A program made the translations under genes and the position numbers. Source: Coprenecus sp902388455 (GTDB lineage: Bacteria > Bacteroidota > Bacteroidia > Bacteroidales > UBA932). Taken from it: a DNA stretch of 64,000 nt. A model generated the notes under the pieces. That model was given only the letters and a program-made list of their open reading frames with translations, ran no database searches and had not been told where the DNA came from. The stretch is taken from assembly GCA_963931615.1 (NCBI GenBank), contig OZ007032.1, forward strand, positions 1,054,001-1,118,000. Direction: 5' to 3'. Of this stretch, positions 18,231-25,018 are shown piece after piece; the stretch's first letter is position 1, and the number at the start of each line of letters is the position of its first letter.

Positions 18231-20038
18231 AAGACAGGTTCATATCAGGATACAACGATTTCGTCCTCCCTTTCGTGATAGGCATGATCTTCATCATTAC
18301 CTATCTCGTCATAGGGATCATCCGGGTCATCGTACAGCTGCCGGCCGCGGACCGAAAGAAGTTCTTCCTCTCCCTGATCAATCCCAGACTCTGGGTCATC
18401 AATCTCAAGGACATCATCTGCGACGTCCTCCTGCATACCAAGATATGGAAGCGAAAGCCCCTCTTGGGCTACATGCACTCGAGCATAGCCTTCGGATGGT
18501 TCATGCTGATAGTCTTAGGCCACATCGAGACCTGGCTCTTCGTGCCTGACCGTCTCTCGACCTTCTACTACCCCGTGTTCTTCAGGTTCTTCGTGATGGA
18601 GACCGACCACACCCTCAAGGGCTCGTTCTTCTTCTTCCTGATGGACTTCTTCCTGCTCGTGGTGCTAAGCGGAGTCTTCCTGGCCATGTTCAAGCGCATC
18701 CGCTCGATGATGTTCGGCATGCGCAGGACCACCAGGAACCAGATACCGGACCGCCTGGCCATGTACTGCCTGTGGGCCATTTTCCCCGTCAGGCTCCTCG
18801 CCGAGAGCTTCACCGCCGGTATCGCCGGAGGCAGCTTCCTCACCCGCCCGATGTACTGGCTGTTCAGCAACTTCCTGACCAACACCTACCACATCCTGCC
18901 GACCTGGTGGGCCTACTCCACCCTCCTCGGCACCTTCTTCGTGCTGCTGCCCTTCACCCGGTACATGCACATCCCCACGGAGGCTTTCCTGATAGTGCTG
19001 CGCAATGCCGGCATCAAGGTCTCCCATCCCCGCAAAGGCTATTCCATCGCCCAGATATACTCCTGCTCCAACTGCGGAATGTGCATCGACGCATGTCCGA
19101 TGATGGGCCAGAAGAAGAACCTGCGCTTCGCCACGGTATATTTCAACCGTCTGCTCAGACGCCGTAACTGGGCCCGCTGCGAGGAGAGCGCGGACAAATG
19201 CCTGATGTGCGGCAAGTGCGTCGCCGTCTGCCCCGTAGGCGTGGACTCCTGCAACATCAAGCAGAGCCTGAGAGGACTCAGGGCCGTTCCCGCCCCTGCG
19301 GACTACAGCTATTTTACCTCCTACAGCCTGCCTGAGGGCGTGGAGAACTCCAAGGAGAAAGTCCTCTACTACGCCGGCTGCATGACCCAGCTCACCCCCG
19401 TCATTTCCAAGGCCGTAGCGGCCGTACTGGACCATGCCGGAGTGGACTGGAGCTTCATGGACCGTGACGGCGGTATATGCTGCGGACGGCCCTTGATACT
19501 GGCCGGAAGAGATGAACGGGCGCAGGAAATGATCCGGCGCAACACCGAGCTGATACGGCAGAGCGGAGCCACTACCCTGCTGCTCTCCTGCCCGATCTGC
19601 TACAAGGTCTTCCGCGAGAACTACGACCTCAAGGGCATCCGCATCGTGCATTATACCGAATATTTCGACGAGCTTGTGCGGCTTGGACGCATAACCCTCA
19701 GGAACTCAGGTGAGAAGATTGTTTACCACGACCCCTGCGAGCTGGGACGCGGCTGCAAGGTGTACCGTCAGCCCCGGAGGGTGCTGAGCGCTGCCGGAGA
19801 GCTGGTGGAGGCGGAAAAGCACCACGACGAGAGCATCTGCTGCGGAGGGTCGCTGGGCTCCCTGACATTGTCCTATGAGGACCGCAAGGACATTACCCTG
19901 AAGGCCCTGGACAACCTGATGTACGCCTCGCCCGAGAGGATTGTCACCGCCTGCCCCCTGTGCCTGAAGACATTCTCCCCCTATTCGCCTAATAAGGTGA
20001 GCGATTTCGCCGAGGTAGTGGCTCAGAATATGAATTAA
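18227..20038 (+). CDS. Membrane HdrD-like protein (NarI/HdrE-type domain fused to Fe-S and CCG domains)
   Basis: 603 residues from a GTG start that overlaps the previous stop. The N-terminal 260 residues carry five or so helices (FVIGMIFIITYLVIGIIRVI, SSIAFGWFMLIVLGHIETW, FFFLMDFFLLVVLSGVFLAM, LLGTFFVLLPFTRYM) with His residues in LLHTK, GYMHSS, VLGHIE, TYHILP and RYMHIP that could ligate b-type haems. Two [4Fe-4S] motifs follow (CSNCGMCIDACPMM, CLMCGKCVAVCPVG at about 280-340), then two CCG domains (YYAGCMTQ, GICCGRPL, LLSCPICYK; then YHDPCELGRG, SICCGGSL, TACPLCLK). This resembles a QmoC/HdrE module fused to HdrD. It should connect the soluble complex to the quinone pool. Confidence 0.87.
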   Translation: MKDRFISGYNDFVLPFVIGMIFIITYLVIGIIRVIVQLPAADRKKFFLSLINPRLWVINLKDIICDVLLHTKIWKRKPLLGYMHSSIAFGWFMLIVLGHIETWLFVPDRLSTFYYPVFFRFFVMETDHTLKGSFFFFLMDFFLLVVLSGVFLAMFKRIRSMMFGMRRTTRNQIPDRLAMYCLWAIFPVRLLAESFTAGIAGGSFLTRPMYWLFSNFLTNTYHILPTWWAYSTLLGTFFVLLPFTRYMHIPTEAFLIVLRNAGIKVSHPRKGYSIAQIYSCSNCGMCIDACPMMGQKKNLRFATVYFNRLLRRRNWARCEESADKCLMCGKCVAVCPVGVDSCNIKQSLRGLRAVPAPADYSYFTSYSLPEGVENSKEKVLYYAGCMTQLTPVISKAVAAVLDHAGVDWSFMDRDGGICCGRPLILAGRDERAQEMIRRNTELIRQSGATTLLLSCPICYKVFRENYDLKGIRIVHYTEYFDELVRLGRITLRNSGEKIVYHDPCELGRGCKVYRQPRRVLSAAGELVEAEKHHDESICCGGSLGSLTLSYEDRKDITLKALDNLMYASPERIVTACPLCLKTFSPYSPNKVSDFAEVVAQNMN

Positions 20039-20062
20039 TAACAACTTAACGATATACACGCC

Positions 20063-21355
20063 ATGAAGAATTTTACTCCTACAGTGTACTCACTGATGAA
20101 TGTGGCTACCGGACGGATATTTCCGGACAGCGGCTGGATGCTGGCTGACCCCGAATCGCCTAAGCCCTCGCTGGTGCGCACGGTCTATCAGAAGAAGCAG
20201 ATAGACGTCAAGGGCAGCAACTGGGGATTCTACCGCTTCGCCGACTGGCTGCCGGTACACCGCCTGCTGCAGGACTCAGCCACCACCGTGACATACAGGA
20301 GCGAGGGACTGGCCCGTCACCTCGGTCTGGGCAACCTTTATATTGCATTTTCCGGCTACTGGCCTGAGCGCGGGGCACTGATGAAGACCTGCTCGTTCAA
20401 GGAGACCGAGGCCTATTCCGTATGCGGCCGTCTGCCCAAGGACTGCAGGCAGATACTGACGGTGGCTTCCGCCGGAAATACGGCCAGGGCCTTCGCCAAG
20501 GTCTGCTCGGAGAACGACATCCCCCTGCTGCTCTGCGTGCCTGAGGACAATATCGACGCTCTCTGGTTCGAGAAGCCCATCAAGGACTGCGTCAGGCTCG
20601 TCTGCGCTCCCAAAGGCAGCGACTATTTCGACGCCATCGCCCTGTCGCAGGCTGCCTGCAGCTCGGGAATGTTCATCGACGAGGGAGGCGCGAAGAATGT
20701 GGCCCGCCGCGACGGCATGGGTACGACCGTACTCTCGGCCACTGTGGAGATCGGCCGGATACCCGACGCATACTTCCAGGCCATAGGCAGCGGCACAGGA
20801 GCCATTGCGGCCCGTGAGGCCAATCTTCGTCTGCTGGAGGACGGCCGCTTCGGTACGGCTCAGATGAAGCTGCATACGGTGCAGAACGTGCCTTTCCTGC
20901 CGATGTACGACGCATGGAAGGCCGGTCAGAGGGACCTGCTGCCCTTCGATGACGACGAGGCCCGTCAGAAGGCCGCGATGATTGATGCCAAGGTGCTCTC
21001 CAACAGACGCCCGCCCTATTCGCTCGCCGGAGGAGTGTACGACTGCCTGTGCGATACTCATGGAGATGTGTACGCCGTGACCAACGCCGAGATACGCCAT
21101 TGCGCCGCCATGTTCAAGGAACTGGAGGGAGTGGACATCTACTCCGCTTCGGGTGCCGCGCTGGCCGGTCTGGAGCAGGCCGTGAAGGCCGGTGCCGCGG
21201 GCCGCGACGACGTGATAATGCTCAATATCACAGGCGGTGGCGAGCAGCACTTCAAGAAGGACTGCAAGGTACACTGGCTCAAGCCCTCGCTGGTCATCTC
21301 GCCCTCGGAGGACAAGGATCGGATCGTGCGGGAGATAGAGAAACTGTTTGCTTAG
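20063..21355 (+). CDS. Cysteate synthase-like PLP enzyme (threonine synthase fold)
   Basis: 430 residues of the fold type II PLP family. K113 in TCSFKETEAYS is the probable Schiff-base lysine, VASAGNTARAF matches the substrate-binding ASxGNT loop, and AIGSGTGAIAA is the PLP phosphate loop. The overall sequence matches the cysteate synthase branch rather than housekeeping threonine synthase. Archaeal cysteate synthase makes L-cysteate from O-phosphoserine and sulfite for coenzyme M; in Bacteroidota such as Alistipes cysteate is the head-group precursor of sulfonolipids. The gene starts 24 bases after the Hdr-like cluster, so it is probably co-transcribed. Threonine synthase activity is the main alternative; substrate was inferred, not shown. 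Confidence 0.78.
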   Translation: MKNFTPTVYSLMNVATGRIFPDSGWMLADPESPKPSLVRTVYQKKQIDVKGSNWGFYRFADWLPVHRLLQDSATTVTYRSEGLARHLGLGNLYIAFSGYWPERGALMKTCSFKETEAYSVCGRLPKDCRQILTVASAGNTARAFAKVCSENDIPLLLCVPEDNIDALWFEKPIKDCVRLVCAPKGSDYFDAIALSQAACSSGMFIDEGGAKNVARRDGMGTTVLSATVEIGRIPDAYFQAIGSGTGAIAAREANLRLLEDGRFGTAQMKLHTVQNVPFLPMYDAWKAGQRDLLPFDDDEARQKAAMIDAKVLSNRRPPYSLAGGVYDCLCDTHGDVYAVTNAEIRHCAAMFKELEGVDIYSASGAALAGLEQAVKAGAAGRDDVIMLNITGGGEQHFKKDCKVHWLKPSLVISPSEDKDRIVREIEKLFA

Positions 21356-21381
21356 TGTTTGATTTTAAGTATAAACCGGTT

Positions 21382-22023
21382 ATGAAACTTTTTAGAATAT
21401 CTGCCGCGGCCCTGGTATGCGCCGTGGCCCTGACATCCTGCGGGAATGGTTCAGGGACCGGGAGCACTGCTTCCGAAAAGAGTGTCTCCGACATTGTGAT
21501 TGAGAACATTATGACCCGCCGCAGTGTGCGTCAGTATCAGCCCGTGGCTGTGGGACGCGACACCATGAAGACGATTCTCGAGTGCGGTATCAACGCGCCC
21601 AACGGACAGAACCGCCAGTCCTGGGAGATCCGCGTGGTGGACTCCCCCGAGTTCATCGACGGAGTGACTGAGCTCTTTGTCAAGGCCAATCCCCGCGCAG
21701 CCGAGGACCCTTCGTTCAAGAATATGTTCCGCAATGCGCCTACCGTGGTCTTCATCGCCCACGACCCCTCTTACGACATGTCACCGATCGACTGCGGCCT
21801 GCTCGGAGAGAACATGATCCTCTCGGCCTGGTCCATGGGTATCGGCTCGTGCTGCTTAGGCGGACCGGTAAGATTCATGAAGTCGCCTGAGGCCGCTGAT
21901 TACCTGAAGCGTCTGGGCTTCTCCGAGGGCTATGAGCTGCTTTACTGCATCGGATTCGGCTATCCCGCCGAGAGTCCTGCGGCAAAGGACCGCGATGCCT
22001 CGAAAATTCAGTTCGTGGACTAA
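21382..22023 (+). CDS. Nitroreductase-family lipoprotein
   Basis: 213 residues. The chosen start gives a lipoprotein signal: basic MKLFRIS, hydrophobic AAALVCAVA and lipobox LTSC (Cys at residue 20). A Ser/Gly/Thr-rich linker follows, then a nitroreductase domain (about 38-213) with MTRRSVRQY, the FMN-contact NAPNGQNRQSWE and GIGSCCLGGP, plus LLYCIGFGYPAE near the end. The family reduces quinones, nitro groups or dehalogenates using FMN. Export to the envelope as a lipoprotein is uncommon, since cofactor and reductant must be available there. It follows the cysteate synthase-like gene by 26 bases. A cytosolic start downstream of the signal is not evident. Confidence 0.85.
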   Translation: MKLFRISAAALVCAVALTSCGNGSGTGSTASEKSVSDIVIENIMTRRSVRQYQPVAVGRDTMKTILECGINAPNGQNRQSWEIRVVDSPEFIDGVTELFVKANPRAAEDPSFKNMFRNAPTVVFIAHDPSYDMSPIDCGLLGENMILSAWSMGIGSCCLGGPVRFMKSPEAADYLKRLGFSEGYELLYCIGFGYPAESPAAKDRDASKIQFVD

Positions 22024-22047
22024 CTTCCTTTTGATTCAGTTTCCGAT

Positions 22048-22416
22048 ATGACTGGATTCTATACTGTACTGCTGCTGATGGTGTCCAACGTATTCATGAC
22101 TTTCGCATGGTATGGACACCTCAAGCTGCAGGAGATGAAGCTCATCGACAACTGGCCTCTGATCGGGGTCATCCTCTTCTCGTGGGGCATCGCCCTCTTC
22201 GAGTATTCCTTCCAGGTCCCCGCCAACCGCATAGGCTTCGTGGACAACGGCGGCCCCTTCAACCTCGTCCAGCTCAAGGTGATACAGGAAGTAGTCTCCC
22301 TGACCGTCTTCTCCCTGTTCACGATTCTGGTCTTCAAGGGCCAGACCTTCCACTGGAACCATATCGCCGCCTTCGTCTGCCTGATCCTGGCTGTTTACTT
22401 CGTCTTCATGAAGTAA
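22048..22416 (+). CDS. DUF486/DMT-type small membrane protein
   Basis: 122 residues with four predicted helices: TVLLLMVSNVFMTFAWYGHLK, WPLIGVILFSWGIALFEYSF, VVSLTVFSLFTILVF and HIAAFVCLILAVYFVFM. The motifs TFAWYGHLK and FEYSFQVPANRIG are characteristic of the DUF486 family, small relatives of the drug/metabolite transporter superfamily. The substrate is unknown. It follows the nitroreductase after 24 bases and precedes a 75-residue membrane protein by 3 bases, so it is near the end of the carA-led block. Confidence 0.85.
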   Translation: MTGFYTVLLLMVSNVFMTFAWYGHLKLQEMKLIDNWPLIGVILFSWGIALFEYSFQVPANRIGFVDNGGPFNLVQLKVIQEVVSLTVFSLFTILVFKGQTFHWNHIAAFVCLILAVYFVFMK

Positions 22417-22419
22417 TGT

Positions 22420-22647
22420 ATGGCAAAGCAATATTCGGATAAAACCAACGCAATAATTTACGCAGTGATAGGATGCGGACTCTTGATATGGGCCCTGCTC
22501 GGATACCGTGGATCGGCAGTTTTCACTTCAGCACCTTTTATCATAGCCGTAATCGACTTCATAATGGCAGGGTTCTATGCCCTCCGACATATACGCCTTA
22601 AAAAGGCAACCCGCGATGAAGCCGACGGCAGCGGCGGGGACTGCTGA
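22420..22647 (+). CDS. Small two-helix membrane protein, unknown
   Basis: 75 residues with two hydrophobic segments (IIYAVIGCGLLIWALLGY and APFIIAVIDFIMAGFYALRH) and a charged C-terminal tail ending in GDC. No family is recognised. It begins 3 bases after the DUF486 gene and is probably the last gene of the co-directional block; the next gene is 136 bases away. Confidence 0.65.
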   Translation: MAKQYSDKTNAIIYAVIGCGLLIWALLGYRGSAVFTSAPFIIAVIDFIMAGFYALRHIRLKKATRDEADGSGGDC

Positions 22648-22783
22648 TGCGCCGATACTTACCTCACCGGACTGACATAGCGTGAATGTCTGTTCAGCCT
22701 CCGGATGCCACTATGCCTTTTTCGTTACACAGCAATTACCTGAACTATAGCATTTTAAAGTACAACTAAAGCAACGTGAGGAT

Positions 22784-23344
22784 ATGAACAAGAAAATAGC
22801 TGCTGACGTATATACACAGACTGCCAGCGACGGATATATCCTGCGGCCGGCGACGATGGAAGAGGTTCCGGCCATCTGGGAAATCATCCTGCAGGCCAAG
22901 GCACAGATGTACCGCGAGGGCAAGCATCAGTGGGACGAGAACTACCCTACCGTGCCGATTTTAGAGAACGATGTGCGTCGGGGCTGGGGTTACGTGCTGG
23001 TACCGTCTGATGATGATTCTGACATCATTGCCTACGGAGCAGTGGTATTCGACGGAGAGCCTGCGTACAATGGTCTGTGGGACGGTCAGTGGCTGAGCGA
23101 ACAGCCCTATGTGGTACTGCACCGCCTGGCAGTGGCCGACCGCTGGAAACGTCAGGGCATGGCCGTCCGCTATATGCAGGCAGTCTGCGACCTGGCCCTT
23201 TCCCGCGGCATCCGCAGCTTCAAGGTCGACACCAACTACGACAACTTCTACATGCAGCGCGTCTTCTCCAGCCTCGGCTTCACCTACTGCGGCCGCATCC
23301 GCTACGATGCCGGCGAGCGCATGGCCTACGAAAAACTGCTGTAA
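22784..23344 (+). CDS. GNAT family N-acetyltransferase
   Basis: 186 residues. After an N-terminal extension the GNAT fold begins at YILRPATMEEVPAIWEI. The acetyl-CoA-binding motif A is VLHRLAVADRWKRQGMAVRYMQAVCDLA (split here as LHRLAVADRWK and RQGMAVRYM), followed by motif B SFKVDTNYDNFYMQRVFSSL and GFTYCGR. This end matches GNAT enzymes acting on small molecules or amino acids. The acceptor is unknown. It is followed by a 2-base gap and the orphan gene at 23347, so they are probably co-transcribed. Confidence 0.86.
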   Translation: MNKKIAADVYTQTASDGYILRPATMEEVPAIWEIILQAKAQMYREGKHQWDENYPTVPILENDVRRGWGYVLVPSDDDSDIIAYGAVVFDGEPAYNGLWDGQWLSEQPYVVLHRLAVADRWKRQGMAVRYMQAVCDLALSRGIRSFKVDTNYDNFYMQRVFSSLGFTYCGRIRYDAGERMAYEKLL

Positions 23345-23346
23345 AC

Positions 23347-23727
23347 ATGGAACAACGGGACTATATCAAACGGCAGATTGAGCAGATCGGCATTTTGCTC
23401 GGACGGATGCTGAGCACCCTGCTCGGATTACGGTCCGGCGGAGACACCGGCTCTGCCATCCAGCAGATATGCGGAGAACTTAAGGACGAACTAGACCTCG
23501 ACATAGATATGCTAGCCTCCGCAGATGCTGAAACGGTGATCAAGGAATTGCAGACCAAGGGTTTTGATTATGACCTGCTTATAAGGTTGCGTGGCGTAAT
23601 TGACAGCATGGCGGCCTCTCTGCCTGAAAACGACCGGCGCAGGCAATCACTGACAGATCTTTCCGATAAACTCGCCGCCGGTACACAGGCCGCCTACTCC
23701 ACGGCGGATTTCTCCGATTTCCAGTAA
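23347..23727 (+). CDS. Unrecognised helical cytoplasmic protein
   Basis: 126 residues, no signal peptide and no membrane helix. Composition is helical and acidic, with a start EQRDYIKRQIEQIGILLGRML, a middle ELKDELDLDIDML and a tail ending DFSDFQ. The N-terminal pattern resembles small DUF6483-like proteins of gut anaerobes, but that is a guess. Its start lies 2 bases after the acetyltransferase stop, and its stop abuts the convergent regulator gene with 1 base between them. Confidence 0.65.
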   Translation: MEQRDYIKRQIEQIGILLGRMLSTLLGLRSGGDTGSAIQQICGELKDELDLDIDMLASADAETVIKELQTKGFDYDLLIRLRGVIDSMAASLPENDRRRQSLTDLSDKLAAGTQAAYSTADFSDFQ

Positions 23728-23728
23728 A

Positions 23729-24262
23729 TCATTCCTTCAGCTTGGCTTTAAGGCGTGAAGTACGGTTGTACACCACGCTTTTGTCTTTGCCCAGCAGGAC
23801 AGATATCATTGTCGGGGTAAAGCCGGCCGAGAGGTAGCAAAACAGCCGGATGTCCTGTTCTGTAAGTTCCGGATGCTTCTCCCTGACTTTTGCTACTATC
23901 CCGTCCTGTGAGGCATTCAGCCAGTCTTCCAAAGCCTGCAGAGCCTTCCCGTCATGCCGCAGCCTGTCGATTATCCCCTCTACCTCCCGAACAATTCCGT
24001 CCCTAAGCCTGTCCGTACTCTCATAGACATAGTACTGCTCGCAAAGCCTTTCCAGAATAGCGAAGTCCGAACCTTCAGGCAGCGGCGGTCTTTCCGTGCT
24101 GTGTTTTCGGAAAGCCCTGAAATCCTGAATGAACGACTTAATGTCATTGTACGAGATTTCTTTGTACATGCCAAAACGTATGTTCCCTATTAACCTGAAA
24201 TTAAAAAGCCGGCCTCTAAACAGTTTTAAATCCCCCGGAGCATTAAAAATCTTAATCTTCAT
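23729..24262 (-). CDS. LuxR-type HTH transcriptional regulator
   Basis: 177 residues from the ATG at 24262 (MKIKIFNAPGD); a longer frame exists but adds 17 residues with no domain. The C-terminal 60 residues form a LuxR/GerE-like helix-turn-helix: PELTEQDIRLFCYLSAGFTP, then TMISVLLGKDKSVVYNRTSRLKAK. The N-terminal half is helical with no receiver or sensor domain recognised. Bacteroidota often use such short HTH proteins after tetratricopeptide sensors, but none is next to it. The long AT-rich region to its 5' side holds possible regulatory sites for both this gene and the SMR transporter. Confidence 0.75.
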   Translation of the reverse strand: MKIKIFNAPGDLKLFRGRLFNFRLIGNIRFGMYKEISYNDIKSFIQDFRAFRKHSTERPPLPEGSDFAILERLCEQYYVYESTDRLRDGIVREVEGIIDRLRHDGKALQALEDWLNASQDGIVAKVREKHPELTEQDIRLFCYLSAGFTPTMISVLLGKDKSVVYNRTSRLKAKLKE

Positions 24263-24618
24263 AATTATGTGTTTTTGCAAAATTACGGAATATCTCCCGG
24301 TATTCACTATCAAGGCAATAGAAAAACCTATCTCAACAAGATTTAAAAATACAGACTATCAATCACATACATAAAATCATCCAACAAAAATCTATCTTGT
24401 TTGTATTCTGTATCTGATGCGGGCAATCCAGTACTGTTGTCAACGGTAAGTACTGCAGCATCTCAAAATTGTAATACACTGATTTACACGATATTATGAT
24501 TATGGTGTGTGCTTTTCGACTGGTTACTGCAGCGCGAAAAGTTCACCATCTTTCTGCAACTATCTGATTATCACAAGACTGTAAAAACACACCGCTCGCG
24601 TACTTACCGTTAAGGATT

Positions 24619-24632
24619 TTACCAAATGGTAA
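24619..24632. promoter_or_regulatory. Perfect palindrome, probable operator
   Basis: TTACCA and TGGTAA arms with a 2-base centre. It lies about 24 bases before the -7 box of the SMR gene, where an activator or repressor dimer could act. The tight centre disfavours an RNA hairpin. Confidence 0.45.
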
Positions 24633-24655
24633 GAGGAGTTTCCGACATAAAAGTG

Positions 24656-24663
24656 TACTTTTG
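24656..24663 (+). promoter_or_regulatory. Promoter -7 box for the SMR-MscS pair
   Basis: TACTTTTG fits TAnnTTTG; 26 bases separate it from the ATG. A weak -33 candidate (GTTT) lies about 15 bases upstream. Confidence 0.5.
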
Positions 24664-24689
24664 CACCGCAAAATAAAATTCACGGATAT

Positions 24690-25016
24690 ATGAACTGGAT
24701 TATTCTTTTCGTTGCAGGACTTTTCGAGTCCGGATTCGCTTTCTGCTTGGGAAAGATGAAAGAGGTTTCGGGCACCGCGTGGTGGCTGTGGGGAGCCGGT
24801 TTCCTGCTGTGTCTTATAGCCAGTATGACCCTCCTGGCCAAGGCGGTGCAGACCATTCCCATCGGTACGGCATATCCGATATGGACCGGCATAGGCGCAG
24901 TGTGTACGGTGATTCTCGGCATCATATTCTTACATGAGCCTGCGACATTTCTGCGTCTGTTCTTCATCACTACCCTCATCCTCTCCATTATCGGACTCAA
25001 GATAGTATCCCACTGA
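24690..25016 (+). CDS. SMR family efflux protein (Gdx/SugE-like)
   Basis: 108 residues, the usual size for small multidrug resistance proteins, with four helices: WIILFVAGLFESGFAFCLG, WLWGAGFLLCLIASMTLLA, GTAYPIWTGIGAVCTVILG and LRLFFITTLILSIIGLKI. The helix-1 Glu (E13 in LFES) is the essential proton/substrate residue. KMKEVSG and AVQTIPIGTAYPIWTGIGAV resemble the SugE/Gdx guanidinium-exporter branch more than EmrE. No guanidine riboswitch was recognised upstream. It functions as a homo- or heterodimer in the inner membrane; only one SMR gene is present. The MscS gene starts 2 bases later. Confidence 0.87.
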   Translation: MNWIILFVAGLFESGFAFCLGKMKEVSGTAWWLWGAGFLLCLIASMTLLAKAVQTIPIGTAYPIWTGIGAVCTVILGIIFLHEPATFLRLFFITTLILSIIGLKIVSH

Positions 25017-25018
25017 GT

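Larger units (their letters stand above)
24263..24689. other. 427-base AT-rich intergenic region with inverted repeats
   Basis: No credible gene. It contains a perfect 12-base inverted repeat, AACGGTAAGTAC at 24442-24453 and its complement at 24600-24611, enclosing 146 bases. It also holds a palindrome at 24619-24632 (TTACCA-AA-TGGTAA) and a TAnnTTTG box at 24656-24663 (TACTTTTG) preceding the SMR gene. The region is clearly less GC-rich than its flanks. Confidence 0.7.

Noticed and set aside
24454..24599. Invertible promoter by phase variation
   Set aside because: The repeats are only 12 bases, no invertase is adjacent, and the clear promoter box lies outside the repeats. Kept only as a low-interest observation.
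24361..24689. Guanidine riboswitch before the SMR gene
   Set aside because: The conserved ykkC or mini-ykkC elements (ACGR loops in paired hairpins) could not be found.
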